DNA of 64,000 nt. Origin: Thauera sp. (GTDB lineage Bacteria; Pseudomonadota; Gammaproteobacteria; Burkholderiales; Rhodocyclaceae). The stretch is from NCBI GenBank assembly GCA_017302295.1, contig JAFLDS010000006.1, forward strand, positions 1 through 64,000, written 5' to 3'. The notes below the pieces were generated by a model. That model searched no databases and was not told where the DNA came from. It saw nothing but the letters and a program-made list of their open reading frames with translations. Positions 46,770 to 57,838 of the stretch are shown in pieces. Made by a program: the position numbers and the translations under genes. Each line of letters opens with the position of its first letter. Position 1 is the stretch's first letter.

Positions 46770-48395
46770 GTGCTGACCGCCCTCTTCCGCTGGATCGATC
46801 GCAACATCCTCGAACTGGGCCGCGAGTTGCGGCTGTCCTACCTGCCGCCGCTGATGGTGTATTGCGCCGCCGGGGTGTCGGGTCTCACCGGCATCGTCGG
46901 CACCTTCTTCGTCAAGGACTACCTCGGCCTGTCGGCGGCCTTCCTCGCCGCGCTCGGCTTCTGGGCGGGCATCCCGTGGGCGCTGAAGATGCCGATCGGC
47001 CACCTCGTCGACCTGATGTGGCGGCACAAGGCCGGACTGGTATACCTCGGCGCCGCGCTGATCGCCGCCAGCCTCGGCATCATGATCGGGCTCATCGGCC
47101 AGCCCGAGGCGATGCGGACGATCATGCCGGTGGAAGCCTGGTTCGTGCTCTCCACGCTGCTGGCGCCGGTGGGCTACGTGATGCAGGACGCGGTGGCCGA
47201 CGCCATGACCGTGGAGGCGGTGCCGCGCATCGACGAACACGGCGCACCCATCGCCGATGAAACCGTCCGCCTGATGCACACCACGATGCAGATGCTCGGC
47301 CGCGTCGCCATCATCGGCGGCACGGTGCTGGTGGCGCTGGCCAACGTGGTGATGTTCCAGGGCGCCGAGGCGCTGGCCGAAGCGCAGAAGGTGGCGATCT
47401 ACCTGCGCATCTACGAATACGCATTGGTGATTCCGCTGCTGTCGGTGAGCGGCGTGCTGCTGGCGGGCTGGCTGAAGCGGCGCGAGGCGCGCCGCCTCGC
47501 TGCGCTCGGCCGCAGCCGCGCCGACATCGACCGCCTGCTGCACGACCCGGAGGAGAAGACCGCGCCCAACTGGTGGATCCTCGGCGGCAGCGCGGTCTTC
47601 GTCGCCATCACGCTGGCGGTCGGCCTGTCCGGCATCGAGTACGGCCAGGAACTGATCTTTGCCAGCTCCTTCGCGGTGATCGGCTTCATGATCTTCAAGC
47701 TCGTGCGCGAGCTCGCCCCCGATGCTCGGCGCATGCTGCTCGGCACCGTCATCGTGATCTTCGTCTTCCGCGCCCTGCCCGGCCCCGGCGCCGGCGCGAG
47801 CTGGTGGATGATCGACGAGCTCGGTTTCGACCAGTCCTTTCTGTCGCGGCTCGACCTCATCACCAGCGGCCTGACGCTGGCCGGGCTGTTCCTGTTCCGC
47901 CGCTTCATGGCGGAGAAATCCATCGCCCACATCGTCGTGTTCCTGACCCTGGCCACCACGCTGCTGTCGCTGCCCATCATCGGCATGTTCCATGGCCTGC
48001 ATCAGTGGACGGCGGCCGCGACCGGCGGCGTGGTCGATGCGCGCTTCATCGCCATCGCCAACACCGCGCTGGAGTCCCCACTCGGCCAGGTGTCGATGGT
48101 GCCGATGCTGGCGTGGATCGCCAACTCGGCGCCTGCGCACCTGAAGGCGACCTTCTTCGCGGTGATGGCGTCCTTCACCAACCTCGCGCTGTCGGCCGCA
48201 CAGCTGGGCACCAAGTACCTGAACCAGATCTACACGGTGAGCCGCGAGGTGAAGGATGCCGCCAGCGGCGCGATCACCACGCCGGCCGACTACAGCGAAC
48301 TGGGCGCGCTGCTGGTCACCGTGACAGTGCTCGGCCTGTTGCTGCCGCTCGCCGCGATCGGCCTCACGCGGCTGCTCGGGCTGCGCAGCGCCTGA
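46770..48395 (+). CDS. MFS-type transporter, folate/biopterin-transporter-like
   Basis: The 541-residue protein has about twelve helices, starting MLTALFRWIDRNILELGREL with GTG and ACAAGGA upstream. The segment AHLKATFFAVMASFTNLALS and the long central loop (REARRLAALGRSRADIDRLL) resemble the BT1/FBT family of folate-biopterin transporters. The similarity is judged by eye, and the substrate is uncertain. Confidence 0.65.
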   Translation: MLTALFRWIDRNILELGRELRLSYLPPLMVYCAAGVSGLTGIVGTFFVKDYLGLSAAFLAALGFWAGIPWALKMPIGHLVDLMWRHKAGLVYLGAALIAASLGIMIGLIGQPEAMRTIMPVEAWFVLSTLLAPVGYVMQDAVADAMTVEAVPRIDEHGAPIADETVRLMHTTMQMLGRVAIIGGTVLVALANVVMFQGAEALAEAQKVAIYLRIYEYALVIPLLSVSGVLLAGWLKRREARRLAALGRSRADIDRLLHDPEEKTAPNWWILGGSAVFVAITLAVGLSGIEYGQELIFASSFAVIGFMIFKLVRELAPDARRMLLGTVIVIFVFRALPGPGAGASWWMIDELGFDQSFLSRLDLITSGLTLAGLFLFRRFMAEKSIAHIVVFLTLATTLLSLPIIGMFHGLHQWTAAATGGVVDARFIAIANTALESPLGQVSMVPMLAWIANSAPAHLKATFFAVMASFTNLALSAAQLGTKYLNQIYTVSREVKDAASGAITTPADYSELGALLVTVTVLGLLLPLAAIGLTRLLGLRSA

Positions 48396-48507
48396 CGCAG
48401 CGCACAGCGCGCAAAGGCGCATGCTTCGTTGATCTGACGCATTGCCTTCGCACCGCAGCAGGCGGAAACTGCAGCCGATCGCATACACAAACACAGGGAG
48501 TACAGCG

Positions 48508-50562
48508 ATGACACCCAGCTCGGTCCACGACATCCGCAACCTGAGCCTGCTCGGCCATGCCGGCAGCGGCAAGACCACCCTCGTCGAGGCGCTGCTCGCT
48601 GCCGCCGGCGAGATCGGTGCGGCCGGCAGCGTCGAACGTGGCGACACCGTCTCCGACTACGATCCGCAGGAAAAATCGATGGGGCACTCGCTGCACGCCT
48701 CACTGGTTCACCTGGAATGGGCCGGGCACTGGATCAACCTGCTGGACGCACCGGGCCTGCCCGACCTCGCCGGACGCGCGCTCGCCACGCTGCCGGCGGT
48801 GGAGACGGCGGCGGTGGTGATCGCAGCGGGCTCGGGCGTGGAAAGCGGCACCCGCCGCATGATGGCCGCGGCGAAGGGGAAGTGCCGCATGATCATCATC
48901 AACAAGATCGATGCCGCCGGCGTCGATTTCGGCGCGCTGATGGAAGCCATCGTCGCCGAGTTCGGCCGCGAATGCCTGCCGATCAACCTGCCGGCACCGG
49001 GCGGCGACAAGGTCGTCGACTGCTTCTTCGCCCCGGACGAGGCGCAGGCCACCGCATTCTCCAGCGTCGGCGGCACGCACAGCGCAATCGTCGACCAGAT
49101 CGTCGAACTCGACGAAGCGCTGATGGCGAAGTATCTCGAGCAGGGCGAATCGCTCGACCCCGAGCAGCTCCACACCCCCTTCGAGCAGGCTCTGCGCGAA
49201 GGCCATCTGGTGCCGGTGTGTTTCGTCTCCGCGCGTACCGGTGCCGGGGTGCGCGAGCTGCTCGACATCCTCGGCAAGCTCGCGCCCGACCCCACCGAAG
49301 GCAACCCGCCGGTCTTTCTGAAGGGCGAAGGCGCCGCAGCCGAGCCGGTACCGGTGGCACTCGATCCGGACAAGCATGTGGTGGCGCACGTATTTCAGGT
49401 CAGCAACGACCCGTATCGCGGCAAGCTCGGCCTGTTCCGCATCCATCAGGGCCAGGTCACGCCGAGCTCGCAGCTCTACATCGGCGACGGCCGCAAGCCG
49501 TTCAAGGTCGCCCACCTGCTGCGCATGCAGGGCCGCAACGCGGTGGAGGCGCCGCTGGGCGTGCCCGGCGACCTGTGCGCCGTTGCCCGGGTGGACGAAG
49601 TCCGTCGCGACACGGTGCTGCATGACTCGCACGACGAGGACTACTTCCACCTCGCGCCGCAGGCCTATCCGCAGCCGGTGTATGGGCTCGCGCTGATGAC
49701 GAAGAAGCCGGCCGACGAGCAGAAGCTGTCCGAGGCGCTGGCACGGCTCACCGACGAAGACCCCTGCCTCGAGGTCAGCTACGACGTGCGCGGCCGCAAC
49801 ACCGTAGTGCGCGGCCTGGGTGAACAGCACCTGAAGGTCGTGCTCGACGAGCTGTCGACGCGCTGGAACCTGCAGCTCGACACCGCGCCGCCGGCGATTC
49901 CCTATCGCGAGACGATCTCCGTCGTCGCCGAGGCGCGCTACCGCCACAAGAAACAGAGCGGCGGCGCCGGCCAGTTCGGCGAGGTCGCGCTGCGCGTGGA
50001 ACCGCTCGAGCGCGGCGCCGGCCTGCAGCTCGGTGACGAGGTCAAGGGCGGAGCCATTCCGACCAACTTCATGCCGGCGGTGGAAAAGGGCGTGCGCCAG
50101 GCGCTCACCGAAGGCGCCTACGCCGGCTTCCCGATCCACGACCTGCGCGTGGTGGTGACCGACGGCAAGCACCATGCGGTGGACTCGAACGAGGTGTCCT
50201 TCGCCACCGCCGCCCGCCACGCGCTGCTCGAGGCGGTGCTCGCCGCGCGGCCGCAGGTACTCGAGCCGATGCTCGACGTGCAGGTCAAGGTGGCAGACGC
50301 ACTGTTCGGCGAGGTCAGCGGCGAGCTCTCTGCCCGCCGCGGGCGACTGACCAGCACCGACAGCCCGGCGGCCGGCTGGATGCTGATCTCGGCGCGAGTG
50401 CCGATGTCGGAGATGGATGGCTTCGAGAGCCGCCTGAAGGCCATCTGCGCCGGCGAAAGCGAGTTCGTGCTCGAAGCGGGCGGCTACGAGCCGGCCCCGC
50501 AGGACGTGCAGACCGAACTGTCGCGCGCGTTCTCCACGCCGGGCAACGGCAACGGCGGCTGA
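48508..50562 (+). CDS. EF-G-like GTPase (second elongation-factor-G type)
   Basis: The 684-residue protein has all EF-G domains: P-loop GHAGSGKTT, NKID for guanine specificity, RGLGEQHL and KQSGGAGQFGEV in the later domains, and a C-terminal EF-G fold. The G3 motif is DAPGLPDL instead of DTPGHVDF, so the catalytic His that triggers GTP hydrolysis is Leu. Such paralogues (EF-G2 type) may act in ribosome recycling or stress rather than normal elongation. The ATG at 48508 follows CAGGGAG; an upstream frame is not convincing. No ribosomal genes surround it. Confidence 0.88.
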   Translation: MTPSSVHDIRNLSLLGHAGSGKTTLVEALLAAAGEIGAAGSVERGDTVSDYDPQEKSMGHSLHASLVHLEWAGHWINLLDAPGLPDLAGRALATLPAVETAAVVIAAGSGVESGTRRMMAAAKGKCRMIIINKIDAAGVDFGALMEAIVAEFGRECLPINLPAPGGDKVVDCFFAPDEAQATAFSSVGGTHSAIVDQIVELDEALMAKYLEQGESLDPEQLHTPFEQALREGHLVPVCFVSARTGAGVRELLDILGKLAPDPTEGNPPVFLKGEGAAAEPVPVALDPDKHVVAHVFQVSNDPYRGKLGLFRIHQGQVTPSSQLYIGDGRKPFKVAHLLRMQGRNAVEAPLGVPGDLCAVARVDEVRRDTVLHDSHDEDYFHLAPQAYPQPVYGLALMTKKPADEQKLSEALARLTDEDPCLEVSYDVRGRNTVVRGLGEQHLKVVLDELSTRWNLQLDTAPPAIPYRETISVVAEARYRHKKQSGGAGQFGEVALRVEPLERGAGLQLGDEVKGGAIPTNFMPAVEKGVRQALTEGAYAGFPIHDLRVVVTDGKHHAVDSNEVSFATAARHALLEAVLAARPQVLEPMLDVQVKVADALFGEVSGELSARRGRLTSTDSPAAGWMLISARVPMSEMDGFESRLKAICAGESEFVLEAGGYEPAPQDVQTELSRAFSTPGNGNGG

Positions 50563-50630
50563 TCGGGATGGAAGATGCGGCACGGGAGGAAGCCTGCTGA
50601 CCGTGCCGCAAGGCGTATCACGGAACTGAA

Positions 50631-50912
50631 ATGAAGCTCAGCGAAAACGATCGCGCCTACTGGCGACGCAACCTGCTGCTCACCTTATCGCTGCTCGCGG
50701 TGTGGTTCGCCGTCACCTTCGTCGCCGGCTACTTTGCACGCGAACTCAATGCCTACCGCTTTCTCGACTTTCCGCTCGGTTTCTACCTCTTCGCCCAGGG
50801 CGCGCTGATCGTTTACCTCGCCATCGTCGGAATCTACGTGTTCGTGATGAATCGGCTGGACCGGCGCTACGGCGTTCAGGAGCGGCGCTACGGCGTCGGG
50901 GGGCGGCGCTGA
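50631..50912 (+). CDS. DUF4212 small membrane protein (symporter small subunit), orphan
   Basis: The 93-residue protein has two helices and the family segments RAYWRRNLLLTLSLLAVWF and FLDFPLGFYLFAQGAL. DUF4212 proteins are usually encoded immediately before an SSS-family sodium/solute symporter as its small subunit. Here the next gene is icd on the opposite strand 20 bases away, so the partner is absent. The C-terminus carries a tandem repeat (RRYGVQE, RRYGVGG). Confidence 0.88.
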   Translation: MKLSENDRAYWRRNLLLTLSLLAVWFAVTFVAGYFARELNAYRFLDFPLGFYLFAQGALIVYLAIVGIYVFVMNRLDRRYGVQERRYGVGGRR

Positions 50913-50931
50913 GGCGGCCCCCCCGCACGAA

Positions 50932-52176
<1,245 letters not shown>

Positions 52177-52414
52177 AGCTGCTCCCTCAATGGATGGACT
52201 ACCTGGATGGGCTCTCGATTCATTGCAGCGACCGGCTCGGGAGCCCCCCGCGCCTTCTGCCACGGGCTCTCGCCGATAAAAAGTATGGCCCAATTCAAGC
52301 GCCTTCGAAAGCCGATCCGCCGCCGCGTCAATCCAGCTGCTTCCGGCGCCGGTGCTAAGATTCCGACGTACCGCGTGACGCAGGAATTCCCGCCAGCAGC
52401 AAGCAATCGGAGAC

Positions 52415-54184
52415 ATGTCGATGGAAGGCCCCTTGGGAGAGAACCCGGTCGCCCAGGCGATCGCGCAAGCCCTGGTCGACGGCTTCGACAAGCACTACCG
52501 CATCTTTCGCGAGACCTCGCGCCGCGCGAAGGAGTTCTTCGAAGCTGCCGAGTGGCAGGCGCAGCTCAATGCGGTGCGCGACCGCGTGCAGTTCTACGAC
52601 GACCGCGTCGACGAAACCGTGCGCCGGCTGCACCAGGAGTTCGACGCCGATGCGGTCGACAACGCCACCTGGCAGCAGGTCAAGCTGCAGTTCATCGGCA
52701 TGCTGATCAACCACCGCCAGCCTGAGCTCGCCGAGACCTTCTTCAATTCGGTCACCACCCGGATCCTGCACCGCAGCTATTTCAACAACGACTACCTGTT
52801 CGCGCGGCCAGCGATCTCGACCGAGTTCATCGAGTCCTTCCCGCCGGTGTATTCGAGCTACTACCCGCAGCAGACGGGGCTGCGCGCGACGCTGCGACGC
52901 ATCGTCGAGGATTTCGACTGGCAGCGCCCGTTCGAGGATCTGGACCGCGACGTCGACTACATCCTGCGCGGCACGCTGGCGCACATCGGTGCCTGGCCGA
53001 AGATGGAGGTGAACTGCCAGATCCAGGTGCTGTACTCGGCCTTCTACCGAAACAAGACGGCCTACATCATCGGCAAGGCGATCAACGGCTACCAGGAATA
53101 TCCCTTCTCCCTCGCGGTACGCCACAACGCAGCGGGCCGCCTCTACATCGATACCATCCTGCTCGAGCCGTGGCGGATCTCGGTGCTGTTCTCGCTGTCG
53201 CGCGCCTACTTTATGGTCGACATGGAAGTGCCTTCGGGCTACGTGCAGTTCCTGCGCTCGATCATGCCCAACAAGCCGCGCTCCGAGCTTTACACGATGC
53301 TCGGCCTGGGCAAGCAGGGCAAGACGATGTTCTTCCGCGATCTGGTCGCCCACCTGCGCCACTCGAACGACCGCTTCATCATCGCGCCCGGCATCCGCGG
53401 GCTGGTGATGCTGGTCTTCACGCTGCCGTCCTACCCCTATGTGTTCAAGATCATCAAGGACGTGTTCGGCAGCTCGAAGAACATGGATCGCGCCACCGTG
53501 AAGCGCAAGTACCTGCTGGTGAAGCATGTCGACCGCGTCGGGCGCATGGCGGACACGCTGGAGTTCTCCTACGCCGCGCTGCCGCTGTCGCGCTTCCATC
53601 CCGATCTGCTCCAGGAACTGAGCACGCTGGCGCCGTCGTCGTTCGAGATCGAAGGCGACAAGGTCGTCATCAAGCACTTCTACATCGAACGCCGCATGAC
53701 CCCGCTCAACATCCACCTCGAGCAGGCACGGGACGAGGAGGTGGACAGCGCGGTCAGGGAGTACGGCAACGCCATCCGCGAGCTGGCGATGGCCAACATC
53801 TTCCCCGGCGACATGCTGTGGAAGAACTTCGGCGTCACCCGCTACGGCCGTGTGGTGTTCTACGACTACGATGAGATCGAGCACATGACGGACATGAACT
53901 TCCGGAAGATCCCGCCCGCACCCTACGAGGAAATGGAGCTATCGGGCGAACCCTGGTATTCCGCCGGGCCGATGGACGTGTTCCCGGAAGAGTTCGCCAC
54001 CTTCCTGCTCGGCTCGACCCGCGTGCGCAAAGCCTTCCTGAAGCATCACCGCGACCTGCTGCAGCCTGCTTTCTGGCAGCAGGCGCAACAGCGGCTGCGT
54101 GACGGTTACATCGAGGACTTCTTTCCCTATCCGGAAGAGCTTCGTTTCTGCAACCAGTTTCCGCTCGCGAACCCGGCCGGGTGA
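52415..54184 (+). CDS. aceK: Isocitrate dehydrogenase kinase/phosphatase
   Basis: The 589-residue bifunctional enzyme adds and removes phosphate on isocitrate dehydrogenase, controlling flow between the TCA cycle and the glyoxylate bypass. It has family length and the central ATP-binding region [20 protein letters not shown], followed by FKIIKDVFG and [26 protein letters not shown] precedes the ATG. It is divergent from icd, and aceB lies in the same window. Confidence 0.97.
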   Translation: MSMEGPLGENPVAQAIAQALVDGFDKHYRIFRETSRRAKEFFEAAEWQAQLNAVRDRVQFYDDRVDETVRRLHQEFDADAVDNATWQQVKLQFIGMLINHRQPELAETFFNSVTTRILHRSYFNNDYLFARPAISTEFIESFPPVYSSYYPQQTGLRATLRRIVEDFDWQRPFEDLDRDVDYILRGTLAHIGAWPKMEVNCQIQVLYSAFYRNKTAYIIGKAINGYQEYPFSLAVRHNAAGRLYIDTILLEPWRISVLFSLSRAYFMVDMEVPSGYVQFLRSIMPNKPRSELYTMLGLGKQGKTMFFRDLVAHLRHSNDRFIIAPGIRGLVMLVFTLPSYPYVFKIIKDVFGSSKNMDRATVKRKYLLVKHVDRVGRMADTLEFSYAALPLSRFHPDLLQELSTLAPSSFEIEGDKVVIKHFYIERRMTPLNIHLEQARDEEVDSAVREYGNAIRELAMANIFPGDMLWKNFGVTRYGRVVFYDYDEIEHMTDMNFRKIPPAPYEEMELSGEPWYSAGPMDVFPEEFATFLLGSTRVRKAFLKHHRDLLQPAFWQQAQQRLRDGYIEDFFPYPEELRFCNQFPLANPAG

Positions 54185-54211
54185 GCGGGCGGAGCCGTGC
54201 GGGACGGCAGC

Positions 54212-55009
54212 TCAGGCGATGTCGACCTCGTCGCTGCGGGCCTCGCCCTTGCTGTCGGTCCAGCTCAGGCGCAGCCGGTCTCCCTTCGCGCCACCCGCGA
54301 ACTTGAACGCCAGGTAGGGATTGGCCGAAACCGACGGGCCGAACTGCGCGCTCAGCACCACCCTGCCGTTGTGTGTGGCATTGCACTCGGTGATGTAGTG
54401 CGCCGGAATCAGCGCCCCGGCCGCCGTCTTGCGCCGGCCGGTCTCCATCGGATGCTGCATGCGCACGCGCACGTCGGTGATGCCGTCCTTGTGCGTTGCG
54501 CGAAGGCGCGAGGGACCGACCTTCGCCGTCTGCGAGCCGTCATCGGCCGCGCAGCCGCCGATCGTGACCTTGACGTTCCTGCGCAGGGCGACGAACCGGC
54601 CCTCCGCCTTCGCGACGAGGTGAATGTCGGACGATTCGCTGACTTTCACTTCGGTCTGCAACTCGGCGGAAGTGCCCTCGGGGAGGGTGAAAAGGGCGGC
54701 GAGCGGGTTCGGATTCTTCTCGATCAGGACCATGATCTGCTCGGTCTTTGGAAGCCGGCTGACGATGCCAAGACGCACGACCGCGCCATTCTCGTTCAGG
54801 TCCGGAACGTTGAGCTCGATCTCGGCGCTGGGTGAAGGTCTGCCCGCGCCCAGCGCGGCGAGCGCGGCGTCGAGTGCGCGCGCTTCGAAAGCGGCGCGAC
54901 CCTGCGCAGCCTGTGCGCTTCCGGGCCGAACCAGCCCAGCCGACGCAAGCAGCGCATACGCCGCCAGCCCGACCCCGGTTCTCAAGGCCTGCCTGCGTTG
55001 AGACTTCAT
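54212..55009 (-). CDS. SoxY-SoxZ fusion carrier protein
   Basis: The 265-residue exported protein joins a SoxY-like domain to a SoxZ-like domain in one chain. The leader has a twin-Arg (QRRQALRTG) suggesting Tat export. The SoxY end VKVTIGGC carries the Cys that holds sulfur intermediates, here followed by AADD instead of the usual terminal GG. SoxZ-like QHPMETG and AHYITE follow. AGGAG precedes the ATG. It is divergent from the sulfide dehydrogenase genes. A related family near quinoprotein dehydrogenases is the alternative. Confidence 0.82.
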   Translation of the reverse strand: MKSQRRQALRTGVGLAAYALLASAGLVRPGSAQAAQGRAAFEARALDAALAALGAGRPSPSAEIELNVPDLNENGAVVRLGIVSRLPKTEQIMVLIEKNPNPLAALFTLPEGTSAELQTEVKVSESSDIHLVAKAEGRFVALRRNVKVTIGGCAADDGSQTAKVGPSRLRATHKDGITDVRVRMQHPMETGRRKTAAGALIPAHYITECNATHNGRVVLSAQFGPSVSANPYLAFKFAGGAKGDRLRLSWTDSKGEARSDEVDIA

Positions 55010-55246
55010 GCAATTTCTCCTGCGGATAAGCAAAAATCGTCAAGCGGCGACGCCCTGTGGCCGCCGCGATACGGCCCGCATTCTGGACCAAACCCGGCGC
55101 TGCCAGGGTGCGGGCCGAGCTATGCCGCCCGAACTCGCTCCGACGCGCTCGGCTATACTCGCGCCGTTCGCGTGCAAGGTCCCACGCAGGTGGGGGACCG
55201 ATGCAGCCGAAGGAAGTTCGCCCACAAAGCACCAGAGGAACGCCTG

Positions 55247-55573
55247 TTGAAGTCGATTGCCCCCTTGCTCGCCTTGTCGCTGTGCCTGGCCGTCGCGACG
55301 GCTGCCGACGCCGCCGATCCGAATCTTGCCCGCAATCTTGCCCGCAATCTTGCCGCGACCTGTGCGGGCTGCCACGGTACCGACGGACGCAGCGCCGGCG
55401 GCATGGCCAGCCTCGCGGGAGTGCCGCAGCGGGCGCTGATGGAGAAACTGCGCGCCTTCAGGGCGGGCGAACAGCCGGCCACGATCATGCACCAGATCGC
55501 GAAAGGCTACAGCGACGAGCAACTGTCGCTCATCACCGCCTATTTCGCCGGGCTCGATGCCCGGCAGCCCTAA
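55247..55573 (+). CDS. Small c-type cytochrome, probable flavocytochrome c subunit
   Basis: The 108-residue protein has a signal peptide (LKSIAPLLALSLCLAVATA), a short repeat NLARNLARNLA, and one haem motif CAGCHG. It starts at TTG seven bases after AGAGGA; there is no ATG in a suitable place. The flavoprotein gene follows after 16 bases, so it is likely the electron-accepting cytochrome subunit of flavocytochrome c sulfide dehydrogenase. Confidence 0.82.
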   Translation: MKSIAPLLALSLCLAVATAADAADPNLARNLARNLAATCAGCHGTDGRSAGGMASLAGVPQRALMEKLRAFRAGEQPATIMHQIAKGYSDEQLSLITAYFAGLDARQP

Positions 55574-55589
55574 GGGAGCGGCCCCCAGC

Positions 55590-56867
55590 ATGACCCACAG
55601 ACGCAGCCTGCTCAAAGGCCTGGCCGCCGCCGCGGCAGCAACGGCCGTCCCCGCAAGCCTGTTCGGCTGCGCCACCGCCACTCCGCGCGCGAAGGCGCAC
55701 GTTGTCGTCGTTGGCGGCGGCTTCGGCGGCGCAACCGCCGCGAAGTACCTGCGCATGTGGAGCAGGGGCGAAGTCGAGGTGACACTGATCGAGCGCAACA
55801 CCCGCTTCGTGTCGTGCCCGGTCTCCAACCTCGTGCTTGGCGGCTACCGCGAGCTGGCCGACATCAGCGTCGGCTACGGCAACCTGGGCACGCACTGGGG
55901 CGTGCGTGTGATCACCGACGACGCAACTGCGATCGACACCGCGAAGCGCACGGTAAGCACCGCCCACCACGGCACGCTGAGCTACGACCGCCTCGTGCTG
56001 TCGCCCGGCGTGGACTTCATCCCCAACGCAGTGCCAGGCCTCGAAGGCAATCACGACCAGATCCCGCATGCGTGGAAGGCGGGGCCGCAGACCGTGCTGC
56101 TGCGCAAGCAGTTGGAGGCCATGCCCGATGGCGGAGTGTTCGCCATCCACATCCCGAAAGTGCCCTATCGCTGTCCGCCGGGTCCCTATGAACGCGCCTG
56201 CGTCGTCGCCAGTCATCTGCGCCGGAGCAAACGGCGTTCGAAGATCCTGGTGCTCGACTCCAACCCCGAGATCCAGTCGAAAAAGGCCTTGTTCACGAAG
56301 GCCTTCGAGGGCTACAAGGGGCTCGTCGAATACGTACCGAACAGCGAACTGCGCGCGGTCGACGCTGCCTCGCGCACCGCAGAACTCGAATTCGACCGTG
56401 TGCGTGCCGACGTGCTCAACGTGATTCCGCCGATGCGGGCGGGCAACATCGCCACCCGGGCCGGTCTGTCGCTGGTGAATGGCCGCTGGGTCGAGGTCGA
56501 TTGGCTGACGATGGAGGCCAAGGGCACACCCGGCGTGCACGTGCTCGGCGACGCGCTGCTCGCCGCGCCGGCGATGCCCAAGTCCGGCCACATGGCCAAC
56601 CAGCATGCGAAAGTGGCAGCCGCTGCGATCCTGAACCTGCTCGCCGGCGAGGCACCGAACCCCGCCCCGGTGGTCATGAATACCTGCTACAGCTTCGTCG
56701 ACGGACAGAACGTGATTCACGTCGCTTCGGTGCATCAGTTCGACGCAGCAAAACGTCAGCCGATGCCGGTCGAAGGCGCAGGCGGCGTGTCGGCGGCGGC
56801 GAACGAGGTCGAAGGCCGGCACGCCCTGGCCTGGGCCGCCAACATCTGGGCAGACATGCTGGCTTGA
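55590..56867 (+). CDS. fccB: Flavocytochrome c sulfide dehydrogenase, flavoprotein subunit
   Basis: The 425-residue FAD protein oxidises sulfide in the periplasm and passes electrons to cytochrome c. It begins with a Tat signal (HRRSLLKGL), then the dinucleotide motif VVVVGGGFGGATAAKYL. The redox cysteines are in RFVSCPVSN and YRCPPGPYE. A C-terminal SGHMANQHAKVAAAA segment closes the FAD domain. The Sox-like carrier gene is divergent. Confidence 0.93.
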   Translation: MTHRRSLLKGLAAAAAATAVPASLFGCATATPRAKAHVVVVGGGFGGATAAKYLRMWSRGEVEVTLIERNTRFVSCPVSNLVLGGYRELADISVGYGNLGTHWGVRVITDDATAIDTAKRTVSTAHHGTLSYDRLVLSPGVDFIPNAVPGLEGNHDQIPHAWKAGPQTVLLRKQLEAMPDGGVFAIHIPKVPYRCPPGPYERACVVASHLRRSKRRSKILVLDSNPEIQSKKALFTKAFEGYKGLVEYVPNSELRAVDAASRTAELEFDRVRADVLNVIPPMRAGNIATRAGLSLVNGRWVEVDWLTMEAKGTPGVHVLGDALLAAPAMPKSGHMANQHAKVAAAAILNLLAGEAPNPAPVVMNTCYSFVDGQNVIHVASVHQFDAAKRQPMPVEGAGGVSAAANEVEGRHALAWAANIWADMLA

Positions 56868-56898
56868 GGCCTTCTTGCGCCCCTGCGCCCCCGAGCCC

Positions 56899-57330
56899 CT
56901 ACGCCTGCCACCCCAGTTCCAGCATCCACGGCCCCGGCCCGGCCTGCAGCGCCTCGCGCACATAGGGCACCATGGCCTCGGGCAGCGCGTCGCGCCGGAA
57001 CCACTCCAGGCGGTCGCACTTTCCCGGCTCGCGGATCATCGGTTCGCCGGCCCAGCGCCGGGCGCGCAGGAAGAAATCGATGCGGTTGGTATCGGAGAGG
57101 CGATGCACGACGCCCACCCAGTCGAGATCCTGCGGCGCAATCGTCAGGCCGGTCTCCTCTTCCAGCTCGCGCACCGCGGTGCGCGCCACCGACTCGCCCG
57201 CCTCGACATGGCCGCCTGGCAGGCTGTAGAGACCGTCGAAGAACCCGGTGCCGGCACGCCGCATGAGCAGGATGCAGCCTTCGCGCTCGCAGAGCACATG
57301 CACCCCGGTGGGGATGCCCGGATGATGCAT
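56899..57330 (-). CDS. NUDIX hydrolase
   Basis: The 143-residue protein has the Nudix box GGHVEAGESVARTAVREL-EEETG, complete for Mg and catalysis. It hydrolyses nucleoside diphosphates linked to another group; the substrate is unknown. Its ATG shares a base with the dut stop (TGATG), so both are made together, consistent with nucleotide-pool cleaning. Confidence 0.9.
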   Translation of the reverse strand: MHHPGIPTGVHVLCEREGCILLMRRAGTGFFDGLYSLPGGHVEAGESVARTAVRELEEETGLTIAPQDLDWVGVVHRLSDTNRIDFFLRARRWAGEPMIREPGKCDRLEWFRRDALPEAMVPYVREALQAGPGPWMLELGWQA

Positions 57331-57779
57331 CAGTGCTTTCCCGTGCTGCCGAAGCCGTCGCTGCCGCGCTGGCTGGCGTCGAAATCGTCCACGATGTTGA
57401 ACCCGACCTGCAGCACCGGCACCACGACGAGCTGGGCGATGCGCTCCATCGGCTGGATGGTGAAGCTGCCGCGCCCCCGGTTCCACACCGAAACGAATAT
57501 CTGGCCCTGGTAGTCGGAGTCGATCAGACCAACCAGGTTGCCGAGCACGATGCCGTGCTTGTGCCCCAGGCCGGAACGGGGCAACACCATCGCAGCCAGC
57601 CCGGGGTCCGACAGATGGATCGCCAGCCCGCTCGGCACCAGCGTGGTCTCGCCCGGATGCAGGGTGAGTGCCGCCGGCAGGCAGGCTCTCAGGTCCAGCC
57701 CGGCCGAGCCGGGCGTCGCATAGGATGGAGGATGATCCTTCAGCCTCTCATCCATAATCTTGACGTCGATACGATGCAT
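57330..57779 (-). CDS. dut: Deoxyuridine triphosphatase
   Basis: The 149-residue trimeric enzyme converts dUTP to dUMP. Family motifs are [39 protein letters not shown] and the C-terminal [10 protein letters not shown]. The start [13 protein letters not shown] follows GGGAGC. It lies 59 bases after coaBC and overlaps the NUDIX gene. Confidence 0.97.
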   Translation of the reverse strand: MHRIDVKIMDERLKDHPPSYATPGSAGLDLRACLPAALTLHPGETTLVPSGLAIHLSDPGLAAMVLPRSGLGHKHGIVLGNLVGLIDSDYQGQIFVSVWNRGRGSFTIQPMERIAQLVVVPVLQVGFNIVDDFDASQRGSDGFGSTGKH

Positions 57780-57838
57780 GTCGCGCTCCCTTGCCGTGCC
57801 CGCGTTCCGGTAAACCACGCGGTCAGTAAAATCAGTCT

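Noticed and set aside
46737-50583. Two minus-strand open frames of more than 600 codons opposite the transporter and EF-G-like genes
   Set aside because: Both are reversed-frame shadows rich in His, Arg and Glu; the plus strand encodes real families.
52355-53884. Minus-strand open frame of about 500 codons inside aceK
   Set aside because: It lies antisense to the complete, recognisable aceK and has no family match by eye.
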